A DNA stretch of 64,000 bases from Microvelia longipes (lineage: Eukaryota > Arthropoda > Insecta > Hemiptera > Veliidae): NCBI GenBank assembly GCA_018340805.1, contig JACMZG010001914.1:1968660-2032659 (forward strand), written 5' to 3'. Below, piece by piece: positions 23,951-44,115 of the stretch. Made by a program: the position numbers and the translations under genes. The notes under the pieces are model-generated. The model was not told where the DNA came from. It did no database searches and was given only the letters and a program-made list of their open reading frames with translations. Position 1 is the stretch's first letter, and every line of letters begins with the position of its first letter.

Positions 23951-24841
23951 GTATTAGCACTGTTTGACCGTTTATGTAACACTATATCACTGTCTTAGAT
24001 TACTGCTATAAAAGGAAGGGTACAAAACAAACCACCATTTCATCCATTATCGAATATATTTTAAAGTATACATTTAATTTGATCTAATATTCATAATATC
24101 TATTATATAATTTTACTACTCTAGACCTACATTTTTTTTCTTAAAAAGCGTGAAATTTATACGAATCAAAATTGTAAAAAAATGTAATCGATTGTAATCA
24201 TTTACATAATTAGATAGCTGAAAATGTTTCTAGAAATTAGTTATCTTCAGACTAATAAACGATAAATCCACCATCTACAAGAATGTGTTGTGGCTTATTA
24301 GTACGCTACAGATGATGCCTTTTGTATGTAAGATTTTGACAACTTATTTATTGTGCATATCAAAGTCCTTGCGATTTATTGATTGTCGTTGGTACTTCTA
24401 TATAGTTTTATCACAAGAAACCTTTTTTATTTTAGAAGGGTTTTGTGTTTAAAATCTTGAAGGATTATTAAATGTGGTGGTGCTACAAAGTCTATTTCTA
24501 GGGTCGGCGGGAAAAAGCAAATAAGTCATTTTACTGAATTTTTCACATGAGTAAAAAAAATATCAGCTTCAAAATGTGAAAATGGAAAATTTTATTGTTC
24601 CGTAAAAATGTATTTTTACTCATTTGCCTTGATTAACGATAGTTTTGACTTGAGTTATTTTTACGTTTGGTTAAGTAAGGTCTGAGAAATACTTTAATCG
24701 TATAAAATAAACTGAATAATTTGACTTTTGTGCTTTTTCCCGTTGACCCCAGATTTGTTCATCTAAGTTTATCGATCAATGCTGAAGTTCTATAATGTTT
24801 CTAACAAGAGCTAATTATGTGAGGAGTTAGTTGCTAGAAGG
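23951..24841. other. Intergenic, 3' flank of the secreted-peptide gene
   Basis: AT-rich with no ORF of note. No canonical AATAAA was seen close to the stop at 24842 on the minus strand; an ATTATA lies about 50 bp downstream. Confidence 0.4.
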
Positions 24842-28605
<3,764 letters not shown>

Positions 28606-28680
28606 AGTTTCTGGAGAACTTCGCGTTTCAATAGCAAACACTGTTACTTTGGTTTTTAAGTGAATTTCTGCTCTTAAATA

Positions 28681-28693
28681 TTTTAAATATATA
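28681..28693 (-). promoter_or_regulatory. TATA box of the secreted-peptide gene
   Basis: On the minus strand TATATATTTAAAA lies about 80 bp before the ATG at 28605. Transcription is expected near 28650-28660, giving a 5' leader of roughly 50 nt. The AT-rich background lowers certainty. Confidence 0.55.
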
Positions 28694-29066
28694 TCCCTTC
28701 TCCTTCCAGTATTATTTTAGCAAGGGTATTGATAAGCCAATCAAATGCTAATATTATCGTTTATTTTACAACCATCATATGTCCAGCTATGTTTTATGAT
28801 TGCTGTTACAATACATATTTATAGATAGTGTCAGATCGTCTTGTTAGACATTATCATTTTACAAGTGTTATTGATACGGCTTTATAATTAAGTTTACATG
28901 ATTAGTGTAATTATCGAGTCGTGATTCATCAACATTTTCCCGGGGGTTCAATTTATCCATGAAAAAGTTTCTCAAGTCCCAATTGTGTATTTATTTCGAA
29001 ATTTTTATTATTCATCAGCTGTCCTACAAGTTAGCTTACATGTACTTTATGACCTACGCGTATGAC

Positions 29067-29627
29067 CTATACATTGTATTATACGTAGCATTATATGAAT
29101 TATTATCTGCTATACATTGTATTATACGTAGCATTATATGAATCATTATATGCTGTACATTGTATTATACGTAGCATTATATGAATTATTATATGCTATA
29201 CATTATATTATACGTAGCATTATATGAATCATTATATGCTATACATTGTATTATACGTAGCATTATATGAATCATTATATGCTGTACATTGTATTATACG
29301 TAGCATTATATGAATTATTATATGCTATACATTATATTATACGTAGCATTATATGAATTATTATCTGCTATACATTGTATTATACGTAGCATTATATGAA
29401 TCATTATATGCTGTACATTGTATTATACGTAGCATTATATGAATTATTATATGCTATACATTATATTATACGTAGCATTATATGAATCATTATATGCTAT
29501 ACATTGTATTATAGGTAGCATTATATGAATCATTATATGCTATACATTGCATTATACGTAGCATTATATGAATCATTATATGTTATACATTATATTATAC
29601 GTAGCATTGTATAAATAATTATTTGCT
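29067..29627. repeat. 43-bp tandem array, ~13 copies
   Basis: The unit contains CTATACATTGTATTATACG and TAGCATTATATGAATCATTA. Copies are nearly identical and alternate between variants CTATAC/CTGTAC, TTGTATT/TTATATT and AATCATT/AATTATT in a partly regular order, which suggests multi-unit amplification. Confidence 0.95.
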
Positions 29628-30534
29628 GATACTAGATTACTGTCGAAACTAATTTAACAATATTAATGCCATGAGAGGTATTGGTTTGTATTATTTTTGT
29701 ATTATATATGATTCAGTTTGTAATGAAACTATTTCTGAAGGTGCCATTTTTGGCCGAAAACTACGAATTAAAGTTGTGTTTCATCTGACTACATCAATAT
29801 TTCAATATTGTTTATAAAACATTATAACATAATGCTAGCATTATGTTATGGATTATACGTAGGATTAAACGTAGCATGTACTGATTGAGCAATTAATTAT
29901 TTTTTGTGTCAAAAAGAATCTCCCGTGAACATTAATCTATTTTATTACCAAAATAGATAGAAGTTGCTTCAACATTTATCACTGAGCAAAATTCGTGTGC
30001 ACCGACACCGAGCTAAATTTAAAACTTAGGGCTAGGGCTCCTGATTGGCCACAGGTCAGAGATAACAAAATATGGTCCCTATGAGGCTACTTTTTAAAAT
30101 TCAGTAATAACATGAAAAATGCCTTGTATCAACAAATCATACAAAACAACTAACAAATACACTAACTTCTGAGCTAGCGAAACGTCTACTGTAAGTGGCC
30201 CCGTTGCGTTGCCATAACACTGTGGAGCTGCCTGGGGCCAAAAGCCCTTGTTTCTTATTTGACTTAGTTTTTGTACCAAGTTCCGAACTTACATCCACAC
30301 ATATTCAACTTTTTTTGAATTTTGGTTTCTGAAGGAGCTGAAACGTAGTCATTTTATGGAATAAGTGGATATAGTATTTTTTGCCACTTCAATTGTTCTC
30401 CCTTCTATTATAGAAGATGGGGGGAAATAATTTCTTTTCGTAGGGAAAGAATTGTTTGCACCACAGAATTCACCTACGGTGAATCACGTTTGATCAGGTG
30501 TTCTTAGGACGCCCTGAGCTTTTTTTCTAAGTTT
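29628..30534. other. Intergenic, no recognised gene
   Basis: Short palindromic remnants such as ATAATGCTAGCATTAT near 29830. The ORF at 30094-30279 (minus) is unrecognised and without splice context. Confidence 0.45.
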
Positions 30535-31030
30535 CTGGCTGTGTTTTTGTCTGCTGTGTGCTCATATATGTGTTCCTGTTGTCAGCTTAGCTCCTGGAGT
30601 AAAAAAAATGACCAGCATTATTGACTCAGCAAAGTATCAGGATTTGAAATTGACATGCATGTAGTCAATCTGTTGTATATTACACCTATAAATAAGCCAA
30701 GTTATTATAATACGAATATTTCATTATTAGGATTAGTTAAGTTTTTATTGAATAACATGAATAAGTTATTTAAAAAAGGGTTAGACCCGAAAAATCATCA
30801 ATTTTGAGTCGTCTTAAGTAGTTGGTCTCCCGGTAACCACTGCGAATGAAACGTATTTTTTCGACTGTCTTAGGACGATCGAAGAGAGTTCGTAGACAGA
30901 CTACGAAGCATCTTATAAAAGATGCCTTTCATATCCTGAAGACTAGCGAACCAGGACTAAAATGGTGATGATGAGCGAAGCGTAGCTATTAAGACGAGAA
31001 AACGTTCCGAGGTGCACCGTACCTGATTTT
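30535..31030 (-). mobile_element. Dispersed repeat family A, copy in reverse
   Basis: On the minus strand it begins ATCAGGTACGGTGCACCTCG, passes TAGCTACGCTTCGCTCATCA, and ends near CTCCAGGAGCTAAGCTGACA with AGCAGACAAAAACACAGCC. This is the same order of blocks as the 6840-7495 copy. 31031-31512 contains nothing recognised. Confidence 0.6.
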
Positions 31031-31509
31031 TTTTTCTAAAAATAAATGAATAATTGAGTAGTGAAACATTATCTATAAGCAGGGGTTTTCATGACCTTAA
31101 TAAATCAAAACAATTTTTAGTTAAAATTGTTAATTATCTAAGTTTGATTTCATGATGGCTATTTCATAACTGTGACAGCTGTTCCTACCGTAGAGTTGAT
31201 ATCTGGTAACACTGCTACATCAGGAGGTGAACAACACACTTCACTTAAATATTTATTTCCTATTACGTTGTATATTATGTATATCGCGGAACGCGATCTT
31301 ATTTAACTGAATATAATATTTTCAGTTAAATTAAATTTTAAGAATATTAAAATATTCTTTAAAAGAAGAAACGATAAAATACCCCGCTTAGTAAGTAAAA
31401 AAAGGCAAAAACCTATTAAAGCTGCCGCTGTATATTGCATATACTGTATGCTATAAACGACTATATGTACATAAATAATATTATAATATCTTTAAAGGGA
31501 TATTATAGA

Positions 31510-31620
<111 letters not shown>

Positions 31621-32689
31621 GGTATATATATATAGGTCTGGCAGTAGTGGAGAAAAGAGGTTTAAAAATGACATTTTTTGACTTTTTTATTCTTATTCTT
31701 CCTGTACATTTTGTTGACGCACCTTCAGCTTAAACTACTGAACGGATTTTGACGTATGAGGACTTTTTTGATTGTGACTTTGAATGCTTGTGTGCATTCC
31801 TACCTAATGAAATCTCAAATACGACATTCCGATGCTAAACACGGAGCTAGAAACTAAGCTAATGAACGCTACTTTTATATAAATTGAGTACTCTTTACTA
31901 ATGAATGGATTTTGGTGTTTAAGGACTTTTGAATTTTTCTGATGCCTATTAACATTCTTGTATCAATACATCCCAATTTCATAATTCCTATGCTGTACGC
32001 ACCGCAAAAAACAGAGCTTATGTGTGGTGTGTAGAATCCCTTAACACCCTTTACAGCTTTATCTACAACACGTATCTTGTTTATTTCTGTTTTTACATAG
32101 AACAGGAGCCGTACAAAAAGTCATGAAATCCTGCAAAAAAACCACTTACGTGGTAAAATACTTCCCCCCCCCAAGTCTTTGGTCCCAAAAAGTTGGGAAA
32201 TCAACTTTTCTGTCCCGCCAAGTCATGTCCTTGTTGGGTGGAGACTGTCACAGGCGTTTCAAAGTGAAGTTGCTAGGTTGGCAATAGTTAAGGGCCCTAT
32301 TTACATTGAGAGGCAATCATCAGCTTCTTCTCTTTGGCGGCGAGCCAGAAAATGTTGACCACATAAAATTTAAATTATTAGAGAATAATAGTACATTACG
32401 CTACTAGGTAGCAAAATGGAATTTTACAGACGAGTTTTATAAATTAGCTCCCGAGCCGAAGGCGAGTGCAGGCTATGGAAATTTTCAGCCGTGGTGTCTG
32501 ACTTATCAAATTTTTTATCTCCAGACGGTGTGTAATGTAAAGTTTATTAACTAGTTTTTAGGGCGTAAAGAAGCACTTTTCACTCCCTTGGGAGTAAAAT
32601 TGGGTTATTAGAGCCAATTATACCAATTTTTTAGGGGAGTGGTATTCTTTAAATTTATATAGGTGACCAATCAATTTTTGTAATTTTCC

Positions 32690-32965
32690 TGGGGGTGGCA
32701 CCTCCAAAATTTATAAGGGGGACCCGACCAAAAAAAAAATATTGGCTCAAAATCCGTTTCAGGTCAAAAGAAGTTGTTTGGAGCAATATTTTTTTTAATT
32801 TTTTTGGGGGCAGCACCCCCAAAATTTATGAGAAAGGCCCGACCAAAAAAAAAAAATTATTGGCTCAAAATCCGTTTCAGGTCAATAGAAGTTGTTTGAG
32901 CAAAAACAATTTTTTTTTTGGTGGCAGCCACAAAAAAACACATTTATATGGGGGTCCCACCCAAA
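32690..32965. repeat. Three imperfect tandem units of ~120 bp
   Basis: Each unit has GGGGGTGGCA or GGGGGCAGCA, then CCCCCAAAATTTAT, GGCCCGACCAAAAAAA, GGCTCAAAATCCGTTTCAGG and AGAAGTTGTTTG; the third is decayed. The 149-codon ORF 32695-33144 is this repeat read through and is not a convincing protein. Confidence 0.85.
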
Positions 32966-33059
32966 AAAATAAGAATAAAATACAACAAAACATGTTAAAA
33001 TATAATCAACGTCTGGAGATAAAATCTTGTATGCACCTTGGGAGTAAAATGCTATTTTC

Positions 33060-33215
33060 CCCCTCGCAATTACCTTTCTCGGCTTCGCCTCGGGAGTTTA
33101 TTGTCATAATTTCCTCGGCTTTGCCTTGGGAATTTAACACATAAATCCCTCGGCTTCGCCTCGGGAGTTAAATACTTAAGTTCCCTCGGCTTACGCCTTA
33201 GAAACCAACTAACTG
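33060..33215. repeat. Cluster of CTCGGCTTCGCCTCGGGAG-type repeats
   Basis: Four imperfect copies about 35-40 bp apart (TCGGCTTCGCCTCGGGAG, TCGGCTTTGCCTTGGGAA, TCGGCTTCGCCTCGGGAG, TCGGCTTACGCCTTAG). Related copies lie at 55315-55425 and, inverted, at about 32452. The AT-rich filler between copies differs. Confidence 0.75.
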
Positions 33216-33539
33216 CTCAGGGAAATAATAGCATTCTTTATTCCCTTGGTGCATAAATAACTATTCTTTAATAAACAATGCAACTTAGTGAACAAAGTGA
33301 GCCTTTTTTAAATTATACTTTAGAATACTAGCGTGCGAATGTTTTCCCATTTACACTATCTAGCGAGCGAAACGAGTCTATTGTTAAATATTTTTATTTG
33401 ATGTATTTTTCTGACGAGAGTTTTTGATGCAAGACATTACTAGTAATAATCGAATATATTTAGTTCAGAGATAATAAAAATTTCGGTGTTTGAAAATTCA
33501 ACTAATAGGGCTTTAATAATAATATTTCTTTGGCGCAAT

Positions 33540-34212
33540 CATAGAGATATATACTAGAGGGAGCATAGCCTACCTCATTACATAGAGATATATTACTAGA
33601 GAGGCCCTATAGGTTAAATTGAAACATCGAAAAGTAACCTGACCACCTTCGCTTATAAATATACAGTTAAATAATCAGTACAGACTTTCAGTATATAATA
33701 CAGTACAACGTTAAAAATACAAGGAATGAGCGGGAAACCGAAAACAATTGATTAATTACAACCTTAACTCACTCTTGGAGGAGGTTTTAATGAGGTTACA
33801 CAGAGCCCCTGAGAGCCCCAAAAAAGATGTTTCAGGCTTCTCAATGAAATGAGATAGGTTATGCCCCCTCTAGCATAGAGATATATACTAGAGGGGGCAT
33901 AGCCTATCTCAATACATTGAGAGTCCTGAAAAATGTTTTTGGGCTCTCAGGGGCTCTGTGTAACCTCAATGAAACCTCTTCTAAGAGTAAGTTAAGGTTG
34001 TAAGAAATATTTTTTTTCGGCTTCCTGCACATTGTTTGTGTTTGATTTATATTTTCAGCATTCTACAGTATAAGTCACTGTAATTTTGTCCAGGTCAGTT
34101 GATTATTGATAGTCGAAGGTGGTCAGGTTATTTTTTCGATGTTTCAAAATTCAACCAATAGGGCTCCTCTAGTAATACATCTCTATGCCCTCTAGTAATA
34201 TATATCTCTATG
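33540..34212. mobile_element. Non-autonomous hAT-like foldback MITE with 8-bp TSD
   Basis: The ends CATAGAGATATATAC and TATATATCTCTATG are inverted. GGCGCAAT stands directly outside both (33532-33539, 34213-34220), a perfect 8-bp duplication. The arms are complementary to near 33870 (GAGAGCCCCAAAAA against TTTTTGGGCTCTC, GGTTACACAGAGCCCCTGAG against CTCAGGGGCTCTGTGTAACC). Relatives lie at 35620-35850 and 55801-56178. Confidence 0.9.
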
Positions 34213-35126
34213 GGCGCAATGATGAAAGCAAAGTGGTGGGGATGTAAAACAACCTGACAGGTAACAGTTATGAGCTCTGTTTAACCTCCCCCAGCAGATG
34301 TTTACAGAATCCATCTTTTCTTTTCTTTTTTGTTAAAACTTCTTTATTTTCTTTTCTTTTGTTCGAAATCTTTTAAGTTTTTTTTTTCGTGTTACCTGAA
34401 ACTCTTTACTTCTTGTACCAGGTGAATGGAACGGACAAAATTTTGAAATAAAATCTTCAGTTTGGTTACAAAATCAAATAAACGTAAGTTGCCATTTCTA
34501 CGACTTCTCATATCAGTTTACTGTAACATTTCAACCTTTAATTTCACTTAGTACTATTATAAGTTTTAAATTTATTATTTCAATTACTAAATTATTATTG
34601 TTAGTTTAAATATTAATATATATATCTACTTATTCAATCAAATTGATAATTTTAAATACTTAAAATTTCTATAACCTATACATTTTTCTCGATGTGTTGC
34701 AAATATTTGCATCTTTTTCAATTTTTTGCGTTATATCTTTAATTTCAAGTTTTACTACTGTTTTTAATGTTCAAATGTATTTAATCAACAAAATTGCTAA
34801 TTGCGGGTTAATTTTGTGCTGATTTATTGCAAATCAATAGAGTAAGTTTTTTTTCATTTTCATAATATCCTTAATTTATTAACATTTGTTTATTTTTTTA
34901 CTAGAATTTTATGTAGTATGGCTGCTTGCTTAAGATTAATTTAGTAATAGTCATACAGTTTTTAGAATTTCATAAGTTTCGTAATGATTTGAAATCTCAA
35001 GTTAATTGGTTTTGTAGGTTAGGTTTTATGTACTTTAATCTGGTAGAAACCAAAAGTGATTTTTATTCTTTTAGGTTACTTTTTAGGCACTGTCTCTCCA
35101 CAACTAGATTCGTGGAATGCTGTCAT

Positions 35127-35208
35127 AAATTGTTTGGTGACAATTTATGACTATAAATTGTTTGGTGACAATTTATGACTAAAAATTGTTTGGTGACAAT
35201 TTATGACT
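35127..35208. repeat. 28-bp tandem repeat, 3 copies
   Basis: AAATTGTTTGGTGACAATTT ATGACTAT recurs at 35127, 35155 and 35183. Each unit holds an ATTGTNNNNNNACAAT dyad. It generates the ends of two unrelated short ORFs. Confidence 0.9.
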
Positions 35209-35619
35209 GCCTATGTTTGTGACAATTTTGGGTATTATATTAAAGGTGTTAAATGTATTTGAAGTATAGATGAATAGAATAGTAATAACAACCGACTTCC
35301 CTGAACTAGTGCGACTTTTGTTAAATCTATTTTTAAAAAGAATCAAGTTTTCTTGATATTTTAAATGTCTATGGTTCTCTGTAATTGACAGATGGATGTC
35401 AAGTGTCATAATATTTTGTAAACAAATCCTCCATGTTGTTTTATTTGCGCCCGAAACAAAAAAATTAATGTATTTGTAAACATGAGGGTTCGGCGGCAGA
35501 AACAGTGTTCCAACTCCCGCCCTTCACTTCAGTTTATTAGTGTGGCAATTTCCATTAGGTTCCACAATATACTTATCCGTACTCTACAGTGTCTGAAGCC
35601 ACTATAAGAGCCATTGAAT

Positions 35620-35850
35620 CCTCCCCCTAATAGTACAAGTCTCTTTGAATGCATTTTTAAATTTTGAAAATATTATAAAGTACATAACCTGAACACCTTT
35701 GATACAATAAGACAATACACCAACAATGTGTGGAAAGTCTACAACAATTGATTTTATTTCCTTTACACACTCTTGTAAAAGGTTACACAGTGCCTATGAG
35801 AGCCCCAAATAGAGGTTTCAAGGCTTTTAATGTATTGCCCTTTGCACATA
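35620..35850. mobile_element. One-arm fragment of the CATAGAGATAT hAT-like MITE
   Basis: The sequence follows the left arm of the 33540 element: ACATAACCTGAACACCTTTG, then ACAACAATTGATTTTATT, then GGTTACACAGTGCCTATGAG and AGAGCCCCAAA. It lacks a matching second arm. Confidence 0.65.
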
Positions 35851-36243
35851 GTTTACTCTGTGAGACCCAGTATGTCCTGATATAATTGTCCTTTGCAAGT
35901 TTATGCTTGAAAAATTAAAGATGGTCTTACGACCATCTTGAATGTTTTATTTGATATCTTTTTCATTTATTCATCATATACTTCCCTATGAAAGTACCCC
36001 TGTCTGAAAAAGTGCTTCTGTACCCTTTTATTCACTTATCTTAGGCACTGATGATGGCCTTATAGTTTTTTGAAATAAATTTACTTATAAAGGATATTTT
36101 GTAGAAACTTTTCTTTGTTCTTTCAGAGACTACTAGAATTGCTTTATTATGTAAACATTCAAAAACCTTAATACAATGTTGTAAGTTCTGTATTTTTTTA
36201 TTTCCAGTTATTTCGTTAAGGTTAGTACAAGTATCAGATCAAA

Positions 36244-42410
<6,167 letters not shown>

Positions 42411-42616
42411 AGGAAAAGCAAGACCCGTACAATAATTAGACTGATTCCTTCCTTCACTTGATTTATTAATTATAACATTTGTCATCAACATTTATAATTC
42501 AATTTATAAATAATATTTGCTAATGTGTAAATTGCAGTCTTTTTTAACAAAAGGGATTTTTTTGTTTTTTAACTGTTGATTATAATTATAAACTAACAAT
42601 GAAAAGGTCGAAAAAT

Positions 42617-42622
42617 AATAAA
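42617..42622 (+). terminator. Probable polyadenylation signal of the RING gene
   Basis: AATAAA about 207 bp after the stop codon at 42410. It is the first canonical hexamer clearly downstream in this strand, though the AT-rich context makes chance hits common. Confidence 0.5.
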
Positions 42623-43124
42623 TTATTTTAAATTAAACTCTAGGAGTGTTTAGTTGTATGTTTAATTATCAAGAGGAGCAAAGTATAGTAATACTCATGG
42701 TTTTAATCAGTTGAAAGTGTGAGAAAATATTGTAGAAGAACCAATGAGGTTGGTCTCGTATGAAATTGTAGGCGTGGTTTGATATCCAAGACTAACCTCA
42801 TTGGCTACGGTGCCATATTTTCCCAAGCTGCCCAACGATTATTAACGTGTGTCTTACTATAGTCCGAGCCTAATTTAATATAATTTAACAAAATAATTTT
42901 CATAAATTTAATGTCAATGGAGTTTGATTAAAAGTGACCATCTGTATAAATAATTATTAAGAGTGGAAACCTTGAACAAACAGTAGTAATCACTCTTACT
43001 CTGTATTATTTTGTACTATAGTGCTTGTTTTGTATTTAAATTTTAGTTTTAAGGAAATTTTCATGTTTATTTACTTTTGTATCAAGTCTGATTTATACTT
43101 TTCCTCATTTATACTGTTGGTATA

Positions 43125-43357
43125 TATCTGCCTCCGTGGCCGTGATCGTAAAGGCATTCGATTTCGGCACCGGAGGTCCGGGGTTCGCAGCCCGGGCTAT
43201 GCTCTAAGATTTTATCAATGGTATTTGTATTAAAAAGATTTTGCCAACTTTAATTAATTCTTAGAGTGTAGTAGATGCAACCCACCTGAGGTTGTTCCCG
43301 CAGGGTGAATACCCTGATGGGCCGAAAGGCCCTACAACGGGCATTTTATTTTATTTA
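43125..43357 (+). mobile_element. tRNA-derived SINE, copy 1, with 15-bp TSD
   Basis: The head GCCTCCGTGGCCGTGATCG resembles a tRNA A box, and GGGGTTCGCAGCCC a B box (RNA polymerase III internal promoter). The tail has GGGCCGAAAGGCCC and an ATTTTATTTTATT end. TATACTGTTGGTATA flanks both sides exactly (43110-43124, 43358-43372). It is not a functional tRNA because the cloverleaf is not complete. Confidence 0.9.
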
Positions 43358-43461
43358 TATACTGTTGGTATACAGGCAAAGTAATATGTTAGCGCTAAAA
43401 TACAAAGCTGGCATTGTCTGTTCTTTTAGACTTATATTATATGAGTTACTGGTACTTTATT

Positions 43462-43710
43462 GTCGCCTCCGTGGTCGAGGTCATTCAGGCGTCCGTATTA
43501 TACTGACCTTTGACACCAAGGAGGTCTTGGGTGGGAACCCAAGACCTGGGATGGGAATCCCAGGTTACGCTCTCAGTTTATGTAATATTGTTCAAATAAA
43601 TTATTTACAACTTTTGATTGTGTAACGGTTGCCACTACCATTTGAGGTGGTTTCCGCAAGGGTTATCTGTAATGGACCGCAAGGCTCTAAACTGGCATTA
43701 TTATTATTAA
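43462..43710 (+). mobile_element. tRNA-derived SINE, copy 2, with 12-bp TSD
   Basis: GCCTCCGTGGTCGAGGTC begins the head. The middle carries GGTCTTGGGTGGGAACCC, which may replace the B-box region. The tail has GGACCGCAAGGCTC and (ATT)n. Flanks TGGTACTTTATT (43450) and TGGTACTTTTTT (43711) agree at 11 of 12. It is the same family as copy 1, 105 bp away, but diverged and with its own target site, so an independent insertion. Confidence 0.85.
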
Positions 43711-43739
43711 TGGTACTTTTTTAAACTTCATGGATGGGT

Positions 43740-44115
43740 TGTACCTTGTTTTCTTCTGTGTATGTTGTGTTTGTCTGATGTCATAGTAGCTCCTGATAGT
43801 TCATTTTTTATTAAATGACATTTGTATGTTTTTCAAAAATGTAAAAAAGCATACGACTGAAGTTAAAATTTGGCACAAGTGTTTCCCACTCATACATACC
43901 AAGTTTCTTTGCAATATGTATCTTTGTGATAAGCAGCAACGACCATGGTTAGTTGATGGGTAGGTGAGTGGGAATATAATGTTTATTTACTGTCAAAAGA
44001 CAAGTTTAGCGAGTTGGAAGATATGCTGCAATATAAATTAGGCAATTTTCTCATTGTTAGAGCAGAGTGAGGTGAAAGTGTTGAGTACAATTGTGACAAC
44101 CCTACCTGATCTTTT
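43740..44115 (-). mobile_element. Dispersed repeat family A, diverged copy
   Basis: On the minus strand it starts GATCAGGTAGGGTTGTCACA and ends CTATCAGGAGCTACTATGAC followed by AGACAAACACAACATACACA, the same end blocks as the 30535-31030 copy. Confidence 0.5.

Noticed and set aside
32695..33144. 149-codon plus-strand ORF
   Set aside because: It reads through the three ~120-bp tandem units and the CTCGGCTTCG repeats. It contains lysine runs from poly-A stretches and resembles no protein.
34926..35150. Possible 74-aa gene upstream of the RING gene
   Set aside because: It begins in AT-rich sequence, ends inside a 28-bp tandem repeat, and has no recognisable domain or splice sites.
43129..43205. 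tRNA gene
   Set aside because: It has A- and B-box-like motifs but no complete cloverleaf. It continues into a SINE body with a tail and a target-site duplication.
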